From Diaporthe sp. PMI_573 (lineage: Eukaryota; Ascomycota; Sordariomycetes; Diaporthales; Diaporthaceae), in NCBI GenBank assembly GCA_021399435.1, contig JAJTUP010000004.1, forward strand, positions 1,488,001-1,552,000: a stretch of 64,000 bases of DNA. The letters run 5' to 3'. Under the pieces are notes generated by a model. That model was given only the letters and a program-made list of their open reading frames with translations. It was not told the origin of the DNA and made no database searches. The position numbers and the translations under genes are program-made. This document shows, piece by piece, positions 51,046 to 62,355 of the stretch. Every line of letters begins with the position of its first letter. Position 1 is the first letter of the stretch.

Positions 51046-53091
51046 CTAGAAAGGCGCTGTCTCCCTCTTCAGCCATGCCAGCGTGAGTTCGTCATCTTGG
51101 AAGAAGTCTTTGGTCTTCTCGTAGATCTCTCTGTGGTGTGCATTCAGCCACTCCTTTTCTTCTATCGTCAGAAGATCGACGTCGATCAAGTTCCGGCAGT
51201 AGGGCGTCATTGTCACATGCTCAAAACCAAGGAACGGTCTGTCGCCGAACTGGTTTGTCGTCTCGACCTCCTTCACGATGGCGATGTTTTCGATGCGGAT
51301 GCCGAACTTGCCATCTTCGTAGTAGCCCGGCTCGATTGAAGTCACATTTCCGGCAGCCATGTAGACCTCAGAGTACTGCTTCCTGGTCCCTATTCCTATA
51401 GGCCCTTCGTGGACATTCAAATAAGAGCCCACGCCGTGGCCGGTGCCATGGCGATAGTCCAACCCCTCTTTCTAAAGACAGCATGTTAGTTCCTTGGCCT
51501 TGTGCGTGCAACGTGTGGATGTTCTTACCCAGAGGAATTGGCGCGCCAGGCTGTCGAGAGCAAATCCAGTTACGCCCTTGGGAAAGATGGCTTTGTCCAA
51601 GGCGATGTTTCCTTTCAGAACTAGGGTGTTTGTCTGGCGCTCCTTCTCCGTCGGTGTGCCGAAATGCAGGGTTCGAGTCGTGTCCGTTGTGCCATCGAGG
51701 AACTGCGCGCCAGAGTCACATAGGTATATAGCGTTCGGGTCGATGATTGAGCAGTTGCCCTTCTCTGGTTGGTAGTGTATGACTGCCGCACTGGTGGTTC
51801 GTCAGATCGGTGATCACAGGCTCATGTTCGACGTGTCTCCAACTTACTTGGGCCCTGTTGAGGAGATCGTGGGGAATGACAGCCCAACAAAATCCTTCTG
51901 CCTTGACCGAAGCTCCTCCAGTTTGTCAGCCGCCGTCACCTCGTCCAGCGTGGCTTTCCTGTTGACCAGCTGATCCTCCAGCCATGCAAAATAGGCAGTC
52001 AATGCCGCACCGTCTCTGATGTGACATTGCCGCATGCCCTCCAGCTCCGTCTCGTTCTTCACGGCCTTGGCATCGCCGACTGGGCTTCTGATCTCTTCGA
52101 CGGCCTCGTCGCCCCCCAGTGCCAGCTTTAACGCCCATGAGCCTTTTGTCGAGATGGCAAATTTGTTGTTTATCACCGTCTCATTGCCATTGGTGTCAGT
52201 ACCTACTGAATTCGTCTCGCTCAGCGCCTTTGCGTCGTCGAAGAGGCTATCGTAGGGCTTGACTGTGACGCCAGACTCGGCTAGGTAGCTCTGACCCTCC
52301 TCGTCGAGCTTCGCCGAGTCGATGTATAATGTGGCCTCGTCAGCTGTGATCACGGCGTAAGAAAAGAACACAGGGTTGTATGGGATGTCGTTCCCGCGCA
52401 AATTGAACAACCAAGCAATCTCGTCCAGCATAGACACGACGAAACAGTCCAGGTGCTTCTTGGTCAGTTCTTTACGCAGCTCCTCGAGCTTCGTCTTGGT
52501 GTCTTTACCGGCGTACTTTTGATGCAGCAATTTTACAGGCTCATTTGGACGCGGGGGCTTGCCACCAGCCCAGACGATGTCGACCAGGTTCTCAGTGACG
52601 GCGGTTAGGTCCTGCCCTCCTTTCCGCTTGATACTCTCTGCCAGCTTCTCAGCGGTTGAGCTGGTAAGCAATGTTGGGTCTACACCGACGACCTTCCCGC
52701 CGGCGGACTGGTCTGCAGACCACTCTTGCCACGTGGGCACATCCTGTAGGCCCTGCTTGAGAAGGGTCCAGTTGTTGTCCAACTGTTTCGTTGCCTGGTT
52801 GAAGTATCGGCCGTCGGTGGCCAGGGCAGCCTTATCGTGCGTGATGACGGCGCATCCTGCGGAGCCGCTGAAGCCACAAACAAACTTCCTCCTCTCATCA
52901 CAGGGTGCGATATACTCGGATGAGTGGCTGTCTTCGGAGGGGACGACTATGGAGGAGCATCTTTAGAAGTGTTCTCAACGGGCGGTCCGTGGGGGGTTCG
53001 ATTGTGTGAACTGACTGTATATGTCTAGCTTGCGCTCCCTCATGAGCCTGCGCAGCTCGGAGAGCTGGTAGCCGGTGTCGACGGTCTCCAT
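51046..53091 (-). CDS. AMPP: Xaa-Pro aminopeptidase P (M24B metallopeptidase)
   Basis: Removes the N-terminal residue from peptides with proline in position two; a dimanganese enzyme. Exons: 53091-53016, 52946-51848, 51790-51529, 51471-51046, giving 620 aa from METVDT, the usual length of the cytosolic form. Family marks: [15 protein letters not shown] joined to [39 protein letters not shown]; catalytic pita-bread fold with metal ligands in [18 protein letters not shown] (two Asp), [15 protein letters not shown] (His), [19 protein letters not shown] (two Glu). The frame is open upstream through an ATG at 53268, which adds 59 residues without any acid until the last one, a mitochondrial presequence candidate (see findings). 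Divergent from KAP122. Confidence 0.95.
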
Positions 53092-54369
53092 ATCGGTGTT
53101 AACAGAGCTAGAACTGAAGCAGACCTTCCAGGAGCGGGATGGCGACGCGGGAGGGAATCTGGAGTGGAAGAATACGCCTCTGGCTTTGTTGACGGCTGGC
53201 TGAAGCTGGGCAGCAACTGATTTTATACTGGGGGCGGCAAAGAACAGCCTGGGCGAGGATAACAACATGGGCGGGACCGAATGAGAGGAAGCAAAGAGGA
53301 GGAGTAAAATGGTGTCGACGGAGGGGAAGGTAGAGGGGAGGTTGTATGCTACGCAGTAACAAGCGGGATGTGCCCACCCCCACCTTCCTTGAGTCGCCAA
53401 TCGAGTGAGGCCCACACAAGCTCTCCTGCTGTATCTGGCAAGCTTCAGAGCATCGCCAGGGGCAGGCTTCGCGCCCCCAGCCTATCACAGTGATGCCATA
53501 TAGCTCGAGCAAGACACGGGCGCACATTGGACATGGAGGAGCGCCCAAGCTTCAGCCACAGTATTGAGGGTGTCATGATGTACACACAGTCAAGTTGATG
53601 GGGCAATCAGGCAATGGGTTGCTTCTGACCTGTCCACATTTTGAGTTCTGGAGGGCTGCAGATAGACTTTGAATGCGCTGTTGGCTGCGTGTTGGCTGCA
53701 TTGACCTCTTTCTTCTCTGTCATTGAGAGTCGTCCAATGCGCGGTTTGCGCGGGCGCAATATTGTGTTGGTAGTTTGGTAGCTATCCACTCTTCATACAG
53801 GCTGTGGATGAATAGCGCTGGGGTCCCACTAATTCATGCTCTCGTGCTGCACGATCATCAATATGCCGCGTAAACAAAAAAGCAGTCATGCATGATACTG
53901 CACAGTCAGGGACTTTTCCAGGTTTGAAAGGCAAGAATCTCCAGCAGGAGAGGTGCAACGGGCACGGCATTCTTTCTTATCGATACGGCCAGTAGCGGGA
54001 CGTTTTCCCAAAGATCGCCCCACCGCGAGGACAAACGGCACGTCTGTATGCTTGTATGCTTGCGAGTCGGTGCTTAAATAGGTCTCTCTTCAGGCAGAAA
54101 GATCGGTTTATACCCGGGACTTGGGTGAGAGCCTCGACGTCCCTAACGGTCACCGGCCTGCACATTCCGTCCCCATTGAACAAGGGAACCCCAAGAGCCA
54201 GTCCCCACCCTCGCCGTCTCACAAACCCCACCACCCCACCGCGTCCTTCTTCTACGCAGCACAGTAGTACTGCCGTTGCAGTGGCCGTCCCTGACCGGTG
54301 CGGCGCGCAGGCTGAGACAATTCTTTGGCCGGGGCTGTTTGCCGGTCGCCATGTTGACTGCACAGCAAG
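53092..54369. promoter_or_regulatory. divergent intergenic region, AMPP / KAP122
   Basis: 1.28 kb. The AMPP side (53092-53268) is probably translated in a longer AMPP isoform. The rest holds no supported gene. Confidence 0.45.
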
Positions 54370-57300
54370 ATGGAGCCCCTACCACTGCCATCAAACCTGG
54401 ACGACGCAGAGTCGGTGAGTATTGTCCCTCAGCCCACGCAGCCAACCAAACACACACTCACATGCTCACTACTCGCAGTTGATATTGGCGCTCTACCGCC
54501 CAGCGCCGCCTGAGGTCATCTCAAGGACACAGGACGCCCTGCAGCGCCTCCAGCGCTCACAGCTGGGATGGCAGTTCGCCCACGGCATGCTGGAGCGCCC
54601 GGACGACCAGGTCAAGTTCTTCGGCGCCCTCACCATCATCATCAAGCTTAACACCGAGAGCTCCGCCCTGGCCGAGGACGATGCGAGGCAGCTACTCCAG
54701 AGTCTGATCGGCTGGTTCGTGCGCTCCCTCGCAGACGGCAGCGGCGCCCTTGTCATCCGGAAGCTCGCATCCGCCCTCGTCACCTTCTTCATCCACTTCC
54801 CCCACCTCTGGCCGGGATGCGTGCACCACCTGCTCTATTGCTTCGATGCTGGCCGTGCCGTGCCTAGGGATGAGGCTAAGAACGCCCCTACTTCGGCACT
54901 GCTCGCCGCCCTTGACGAGACGAGGTTGATGGCTGGTATCTGGTTCATTACGGTGTTCGTCGAGGAGATTGCAAAAACCGAGATGAAATCACAGAAATAC
55001 TTAGCAGTGCATGAGAGCCTTGCCCAGAACTCAGACGATGTGACAGCCCTCTTGGCTTGCGGACTATCCAATACGTCTCCCAGTGGTATGAGAATCCGAG
55101 AAGAGACTATTAAGTGTTTGCAGTCTTGGATTCTCTACGAACAACGACTTCCGTCGTCCGACGACACGTTGACGAAGCCTCTGCGCAATCTGATTATCCC
55201 GGCATTGGAATGCATCCAAACAGAAGAGCTGACCGAGACGACGATGGAGCTGTTCATCGACATCCTTCAGAACTATTCTGGTTTCCTGAAAGATGAGCAC
55301 TACGAAGCCCTCTTTGCCCTGTTTGAGAGCGACTGGTCACGAGATCGCTACATGCAGCTTTCTTCCGGTGACTTCGACTTTGCATTCACGCAATATGGAA
55401 CTTTGATGATTGCTTTCGGCGACGCAAAAGTGCAGACCCTTATGGAGGGTGTGGATGAGCGATCGCATAGAATGCTTCAAAGACTCTGTGGCCTTCTGAA
55501 CTGCAGGGGCGTTCTCGTTGGGGAGGACAAAATCTTTGTTCCGGCCCTTGAATTCTGGGCCACGTTTGTCGAGACTCTGACGGACACAGTTTATATGGAG
55601 GAAGCGACGGCTTACAGCTGGTTGCCTTTTGCCATGACCCAAGTCATGGATGCTATCTCACACTGCTTTGGCAAGATCCAGCTCGTTGATCACTCTACAT
55701 GGAGCGAGATGGACTCCAATGATAGAGCCGGTTGGGTCGAGGCCAGGAAAGACGTCGCCGATTTCTTACTGGCGGTCTGGACTCTCAAGGGGAAGTCCCT
55801 CGTGAGCAACTTCGTTGATCTGCTTCTCCATGCCCTCCCCGCCCGAGAGTGGGCCCAGATCGAGGCTTCTCTCTTCTGTCTTGGAGCGATCAGCGACTGT
55901 GTTGGGGACAGCGGAGACTGTGACCAAGACCTGCACAAGGTCTTCTCTTCTGAGCTGTTTCAACTGGTTGGCCCGGGACCGGCCAGGGCATCAATCCCGC
56001 CCCGTTTGTTGCAGACTAGCTTGTCTACAATCGAGCGGTTCTCTGATTTCTTCGAGCGTCACCAGCAATACCTACCTGCTGCCCTCGAACTCCTCTTCAC
56101 CGTTGTTGGCGAGGATGGGGCACTTGGAGGCTCTTCCTCCAAGTCAATAATGACCCTCTGCTCTTCCTGTCGGTCTTTGCTCAAGGACCACGTCGAGGGT
56201 TTCCTCCAGCATTATCATCGCATCCACGGCATAGGAATCGACTCGATCGCAGAGGAGAGGATTATGACTGGCATCGCTTCCATAGTGCAAGCGATTCCTG
56301 AAGAAGAGCGAAGGCTAGGCTACCTCGAGGATCTCGTCGCTTTACTCAACAATGATACACAGCACTGCCTCCGCCTGAGAGAGCACCCACACTTGGCGGA
56401 TGATCAAGACATGAAGTCATGGATCGAGACCAGGCTTCGAGCTGATATCCTGTCACAGAAACATGCGCCGTCATCCGTGGATGAAGCGGCTCTCATAATA
56501 GCAGAGAGAGTTTTGAGGAGCGTGGCAAGCATGGGCAAGGGCATGCAGAGCCTGTCTGAGGCGCCCATCGAGCTAGATGCTGAGGAGGATAGAGCCCCTC
56601 AAAGCAGCAGTGAGCGCCTTTTGGGCATCCAGAACCACATCGTGACGATGGTGAGCCAAATACACCAGGCCTTCGGTCAGAGTGGCGAGGTAACAGAAAC
56701 AATCTGCAACATTTTCCGGGCGGGCTTCTCCGAAACAGAACCCGGCCCGTTCGTCTTTCCTCCGGCTCTTGTCATTCAGTTCTTTACACAAAACGGCCCC
56801 AACAGCCCCAGGATAGGCAGCATGATCAGCACCATGTGCTCTTTCGTGAGCTCTCTGAGCAATCGACCCAGGGCACAGGTCCTAGAGTGCCTCGCTGCTT
56901 TACTACCATGGGTGCTTGGTCTATTGAAGGCGATATCGGGTAAGCATCACTCCCAGGATCAAATTACTGTGACAAAATTCTTACTCTCTACAAGAACCCG
57001 ACAATGACCCTGATTTGACGCAAAGCGGTATTGACTTCATGAACCGCGTCATGTCACGGTACCCCGAGGCCCTCCTACAGCTTCAACCGACCAGTGATCT
57101 CGAGTTCTTCTTCATGTTCGCTCTGAGGGTATTAGATGGCAAAGAGCCCCTACCGAAGGGTAGTGCCTGTGACTTCTGGGTGCGTACCTCCACACCTGAC
57201 GTTCAACCCCCGAGCTTAAATTGGAAGATATTGCGGCTAAGCAGTAACAAGTCCGCCTTCGTCGCCATCAAGAGCGACGACGCTTCTGTGCAAGCCGGCT

Positions 57301-57690
57301 TCAGCAACGCCCTAGAACACCTCGGGCCTCTCCTGACGCGGTCACTCGCGCAAAACATTGGCGGAAACGCCTCGCGCAGCGAGCTGGACAAGCTGAGTGA
57401 CCCCTTGAAGAAGCTTGTTGTTCAGCACCCCCGAGTGAAGCAGTGGCTCGAAGCCGCACTGCTGGACCCGTCCTTCCCCAGCACGAAGGTGACCGCTGAG
57501 GACAAGTCCATGTTTGTGAAGAAGGTCATAAAGTAGGTCATCGATCTGTCGAGCTTAGTGTCTATCTCTCTTGAGACGACAACAGCTTGCTAACCTGTTT
57601 CGTAGCTTGAGAGGAGCGAGGCAGACAAACACTGTTGTCAGGGACTTTTGGCTGGCGTCAAGGGGCTCAAGTTTTGCGTATGCATCCTGA
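54370..57690 (+). CDS. KAP122: importin beta family nuclear transport receptor (Kap122/importin-13 like)
   Basis: Carries cargo through nuclear pores under Ran control; yeast Kap122 imports TFIIA and others. Exons: 54370-54414, 54479-56939, 56995-57179, 57252-57532, 57606-57690, giving 1018 aa of HEAT-type helical repeats. The N-terminal exon MEPLPLPSNLDDAES joins LILALYRPAPPEVISRTQDAL; the importin-beta N-terminal helix pair is LQRSQLGWQFAHGMLER and QVKFFGALTIIIKLN. The C-terminus GARQTNTVVRDFW and RGSSFAYAS fits the Kap122 family. Intron 3 (57180-57251, 72 nt) contains no stop and is in frame; it is called because its removal joins CDFW to SAFVAIKSDD as I recall in relatives. Intron 4 has a GTAGGT donor. 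Confidence 0.9.
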
Positions 57691-58009
57691 TGCTGATATG
57701 TTTGTCGTTGTCATGTGGGACGAAACCTTTGGTGCGACAAGGTTGAGGAGATAGATATGGAAGAATCAGATGCAAATCATAGATACCTCACACGCGAGCA
57801 TATGCAGACGATTCAAAAGCCTATGTGTCTGGATTCCTAGGTTTGGAGTGTCTTACTTGGACCAGAACTACGAGAAATATACCCAACGTATGCATGCATT
57901 CATCTCCCAGTGGTCCTTGGCACAAATGAGAATAGCGAATACGGTTCCCTCAGGACGCTGCCTTATGTGTGTCTTTTTTACATATCTTACATCAGGCAAG
58001 GCACGACTC
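57691..58009. other. convergent 3' intergenic region (KAP122 / TrpRS)
   Basis: 319 bp between convergent stop codons; no coding signal. Confidence 0.5.
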
Positions 58010-59305
58010 TTAAAACCCCACGGCCTCCTTGACAAGCTTCATCGTGGCGTCCGCACTCGCCCTGGCCTTCTCTGCACCCACTGCCTCGAGATCATCCAGC
58101 CCCTTCCCATCATTGTTGCCCATCAGCTCCACGTACCTCTCACGGACGTCCCTCAGCTCGGCGACGACCGCGTCCGCCGTCCTCTCCTTGAGCGCCTTGA
58201 GCGGGTGCTGGGAGCCCGCAAACCCCCGCGCCACCTCGTCGGGCGTCCTTTCTCCTCCCCCTCTGCCTCCCTCGAGGATGGCCAGGATCTCCAGCAGGTT
58301 CGACACCCCCGGGCGCGCCGCGGGGTCATAGCTGACAAACCCGCTCTGCGAGTCCGTGACCGCGCGCATGATCTTCTTCCGGATGTCCTGGGGTGTGTCG
58401 GTGATCAGCACCCGGCTCGCGGCGTTGGCGTCCGACTTGCTCATCTTCTTGGTCGGGTCTGTGAGGCTCATGACGCGGCGCGCGGGGCTGACGATGGTCT
58501 CGGGCGGGACCAGCACGTTTCTTCTCTTGCCGGTGCCGGTGCCGTACGTGTGGTTGAACCCGGCGGCGCACTCGCGCGCGAACTCGAGGTGCTGCCTCTG
58601 GTCCTCCCCGACGGGCACGTGCGTCGCGCGGTGGACGAGGATGTCCGCGGCCTGGAGGACGGGGTAGGAGAAGAGGCCCAGCTTGAGGGCGGCCGTGGAC
58701 GACTTGCCACCACCACCACCTCCCCCGCCGGCGCCGTCATCCAGGGCCGACGCGTCGTCCGGCAGCGAAAGCTTGCTCTTCCACTGCGTCATGCGCGACA
58801 GGTACCCCATGGACGCGGTGCACGAGAGCACCCACATGAGCTCCGCGTGCGCGGGGACCGAGCTCTGGTGGAAGATTGTGCTGCGCGACGGGTCCAGGCC
58901 CACGGCCAGCAGGGCGGCGAGCATCTCGCGCCGCCAGCGCCGGAGCTGGTCCGCCTCCTGCGGCAGCGTGATGGCGTGCAGGTCCACCACCGAGAAGAGC
59001 AGCCTCGTGGACGTGCCGCTGCTGCTGCTGGCTGCGGTCGCCTCTTCCTGCAGCGCCACCCACCGCGACAGCGCGCCGAGGTAGTTGCCCAGGTGCGGCA
59101 CGCCCGTGGGCTGGATGCCTGAGAAGATCACCTTTGGGTTGGCATCGCTGGGAGGTGTGGTGGTGGTTGAGGCCGGACGGCGCTGGTGAGATGTCCGTGA
59201 GGATGGCGATTGTGCGGCTAGGTGTGCATTGCTGGATGACGCAACTTGGGCGGCCTGCGCTGTAGGCCTCAGTGCTAATATCCTCCGTGACCACCTGCAA
59301 AGCAT
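58010..59305 (-). CDS. MSW1: mitochondrial tryptophanyl-tRNA synthetase
   Basis: Class I synthetase charging mitochondrial tRNA-Trp. Intronless, 431 aa from the ATG at 59305. The start was chosen because MLCRWSRRILALRPTAQAAQ is a basic, acid-free presequence; the frame stays open upstream to 59488 but that part is not family-like. Marks: VIFSGIQPTGVPHLGNYLGA (HIGH-type signature with PTG), FSVVDLHAIT, FHQSSVPAHAELMWVLSC, the substrate helix YPVLQAADIL, VPVGEDQRQHLE, and KKMSKSDAN (KMSKS loop). A Gly-rich insert (about 10 Gly/Ala after ALDD) before SSTAALKLG is unusual but lies in a loop. Length fits bacterial-type enzymes. Confidence 0.95.
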   Translation of the reverse strand: MLCRWSRRILALRPTAQAAQVASSSNAHLAAQSPSSRTSHQRRPASTTTTPPSDANPKVIFSGIQPTGVPHLGNYLGALSRWVALQEEATAASSSSGTSTRLLFSVVDLHAITLPQEADQLRRWRREMLAALLAVGLDPSRSTIFHQSSVPAHAELMWVLSCTASMGYLSRMTQWKSKLSLPDDASALDDGAGGGGGGGGKSSTAALKLGLFSYPVLQAADILVHRATHVPVGEDQRQHLEFARECAAGFNHTYGTGTGKRRNVLVPPETIVSPARRVMSLTDPTKKMSKSDANAASRVLITDTPQDIRKKIMRAVTDSQSGFVSYDPAARPGVSNLLEILAILEGGRGGGERTPDEVARGFAGSQHPLKALKERTADAVVAELRDVRERYVELMGNNDGKGLDDLEAVGAEKARASADATMKLVKEAVGF

Positions 59306-59707
59306 TGTGTTGTTGGAGTGCTCATACGAGCAATCCGCTTGGAGTTGGTGTTGTGGTATGATTTTGGAATTGATACACTTTTGTTCGGGACGTTGCGCAT
59401 GTGTGGTCTCACAGGTTAAAGGTGCAGCGAGCCGAGATTTCACCTGAGCCATCAACAAACCGCCCAAATCGATACAAATCGGGCTCATAAACGGGCCAAA
59501 GAAAATATAACAGTATATCGACTCATGGCTTATTCATGAATGCAATGATTACAGCAGTGAAATGGGCGATGATTTGCTATGTGAACGGTCTTGCACTTTT
59601 GAAGGCGCGGGCGGTATATTGCGGCGTCTACAAGGCCTCTCTGCCACTTCAACTATGCACGAGTCTGTGTACCACAAATATAATACATCTTTTCATTCAC
59701 AGTATAT
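59306..59707. promoter_or_regulatory. intergenic between TrpRS start and RSM10 stop
   Basis: 402 bp, with both genes on the minus strand. Contains the TrpRS promoter and the RSM10 3' region; AT-rich near 59500-59700. Confidence 0.45.
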
Positions 59708-61704
59708 CTACCGGCCTCCGGCCAACTTGTACCTCCCACTTGTGAGGAGCTCATCCACTTTCTCAACCGTCGCGATCTCTCTGTCGTGGCCCAAGAGGTT
59801 GAACTTCTCGTCGATTAAGGGCTTGGCCTCCTCATACGCCTGGTCCAGTTCCTTGGCGACATCTGCACGATCAAGTTAGCACACACATATGAAAGTCGTG
59901 ACCGTTGTGGAGAAAAGAAACTTACCAAGGCTGCTAAACTCCCACACGTTGGCCTTCATACCCACGCCCGCCTGCTGATGCTTCTGCAGGAAGGCGAGCC
60001 AGATCTGCACCGTCTCCGGGTGTCCGTCGCGGATCTGGATGAGCCTGCGGCGCGTGATACGCTCGAAGTTCTCCTGCGACTTCTTGAAGATGAAGCTGGA
60101 CTTGGGCACCGTCCACCTCTGGATGATCTTGGGCAGCGGGGTGGGGCCGTACGCGGGCAGACCGAGGTAGTACGCCGCGCGCAGGGCAAAGTCGCAGAAC
60201 GACTCCAGCGGCCGGACGCTGTAGGATCGCAGCTGAAGGTTGCACGAGGGCACGTTGTACTTTGCTTCCCGGCGGAGGGGTTGCAGGTAGAAAGCCTGCA
60301 CGTTACGCGGCATGCGAGACGGTTCGTCTGGGACGTCGTCCTCCTCCTCGAAGGTCTCGACCAGTTGGGCAGCCTTCTCCTCTGCCTTGTCACCAAGTTC
60401 CTTCTCCGCCGCCGCACTCAGCTTGTCGTGCTTTGATTTCCTCGCTTCCTTCTTCGAAGCCTCGGTAACGCTGGCCGGCTTCTGTGGCGGTGTCTTGCCA
60501 AGCTCCGTCTTTGCAATCTGCTCGTTGACAATGTCCTGGGCTTCTGTGTTCGTCAAGACTACGGGCTCGGGGGTCTCTGTCTCGCCGCCTCCCACCTCCT
60601 CGGTCTCACGCACTTCTTCCGCAGCCTTCACGACCTCATCTGGGAGCGCAGCTGGTATCTCTGCGGTCTCCACGGAACCGGATTGGGTCTCGACCGCAGC
60701 CTCGGTGGTATCCTGCTCCGCTGCTGCCTCTGGGGCTTGGCTTTGCGATGCGACAGATGCGGCCTCGAGAGTCTCCTGGCCCCGTGACTGGGGCTCTCCG
60801 AGGACCTCTTCAGGCGTGGCAGAAGGGCTCACATTATGCGGTGCGTTGTCCGCTGAGTCCTCGATGATCGTTTCGACCTCTTGTGACGCACGACGTGCTT
60901 CGCCCAGCTCTTCGAACTCCCGGAGGCTGGCCTGGATCTGCGCGGACAGAGTCCCCATCTCATGCATCATGGACCTTTCGAATGCATCGTCCGGTCGGGG
61001 GGCCATGATGTCCTCTTGTTGCTGGGTAGCAGCGGCCTCGGCCGCCTCGATTTGTCGCGCTACTACTTCCGAAAGGCCGGCCGCGATCTCAGCCCCCTCG
61101 AGCTTGACTTGTTGGAAGGCAGACTTGATGAAGGCGTCATTGAACCTCGGCAGGGCGGCTTCATTCGTGCTCGATGGCTCGGGCACTGTGACTTCAGCCT
61201 CCGCGACGGGCTCCCCTGGGACCACACGTGCGAATTCGGTCGGCTCGGCCTGCTGAACTTCTATCTCGCCTTTCGTGGCTTCTGGGCGCTCTGGAGGTTC
61301 CAGATGCTCTTCTGGGTTGACATCTCGGGCCACTTCCGTCGCGTTTGTGGGTGCCGCTGCTTGGGTCTCTGAGGACGGCTCCTTCGCAGGCTCCTCGGCA
61401 GAGCTGTCCGCCTTTGGGGTCTGGTCCTTGGTTCTGCACAGCATAAGCATCAGCGACGGGGTTCCTATTTCCCGGGTCTAGCCACCATATCCTTGACGTA
61501 CGTCGACGAGTTGCAGCGGAGCTGAGGGCGGAGCTGTGAGGCTCGGGCGTAGTAGGGTGTTCGGATAGGACGAGAGGGCACAAGTTGCTGATTTACCCGG
61601 GTTAGCACTCGCCGCGACCTTCAATTCGGTTTGTATGCCAAAACCTTACCAGCCGCCTCTGCAATATGGCCCTCAGCGGCCGTAATACAGGTGGCGCATT
61701 CATC
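59708..61704 (-). CDS. RSM10: mitochondrial small ribosomal subunit protein uS10m with long acidic insert
   Basis: Exons: 61704-61651, 61587-61502, 61433-59926, 59862-59708, giving 600 aa. Exon 1 (MNAPPVLRPLRAILQRRL) and exon 2 (QLVPSRPIRTPYYARASQL...) form a clear presequence; the intron between them has a GTGCTAAC branch. Residues about 48-420 are Glu/Ala/Pro/Thr-rich, acidic and low complexity, with two short predicted helices (FIKSAFQQVKLEGAEIAAGL; HEMGTLSAQIQASLREFEEL). The uS10 domain begins at about 421 (MPRNVQAFYLQPLRREAKY) and contains RPLESFCDFALRAAYYLGL, RWTVPKSSFIFKKSQENFER, RRRLIQIRDGHPETVQIWLA and MKANVWEFS. A short C-terminal helix EVEKVDELL-like segment ends the protein. Yeast Rsm10 is about 200 aa, so most of this protein is extra. 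Role of the insert is unknown. Confidence 0.9.
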
Positions 61705-62355
61705 TCTGCATGATCTTGAACGGGTAACGCAATGAGAGGATCATCAAGCTCCAGAAAGTTTGTGCTTTGGCCGGGTGGGTATCGATTACAACCCCAACCC
61801 TATCGACAAACTCACATGAAAATCTGCTCTCCGGACAAAACAGATGACATTTACGAGCGGGCAAGAATGGACTGAGATGCCCATGATCAAATGCAAGACG
61901 AGTTAATTGGTTTCAATTTCTCTGCGTTCTCTTCTGCTTCTATTTAAAGGGCAGCAGGTGCCGGTCAAGGTCCCGCTGAAGCTCCTCCTCGAGAGGTGAC
62001 GATGCAGTCCCCAGAGGGAGTATTTCATCTCCCATCTCGGCACATGTTCTGGTTTCTCCCGCTATTACCGCGGTGTGAAGACAGTCGGCCTTCCGTGCTT
62101 CGCTTCCCGTCGTGTCGCGTCAGGTTGGCCGACTTTCTGACCAGAGACCAACCTGTCGTGCACACAAGCAGTGTTAACCTCCCGCCATGCTTCGGCGGAA
62201 TACCCCAAGCAGGCATGGTGCATGCGCTGCGTCAACACGGGAGGGGGGGCCGGTCCGCGTAAACGCGCGATCGATACACGACCGCATAAATGTGTTGTTG
62301 CCTCCGTCAAGTGCCCTGTTGGAACAGAGAACACTTCCGGTCAAGCCTCCGGCTT
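61705..62355. promoter_or_regulatory. intergenic between RSM10 start and FCF2 stop
   Basis: 651 bp with both genes on the minus strand. Holds the RSM10 promoter. Short frames at 61996-62450 overlap the FCF2 3' end and are not supported. Confidence 0.45.

Noticed and set aside
57770..59122. 450-codon plus-strand frame opposite the TrpRS gene
   Set aside because: Antisense shadow; the minus frame has all synthetase signatures.
60312..61256. 314-codon plus-strand frame opposite RSM10
   Set aside because: Ser/Ala-rich complement of the acidic RSM10 insert.
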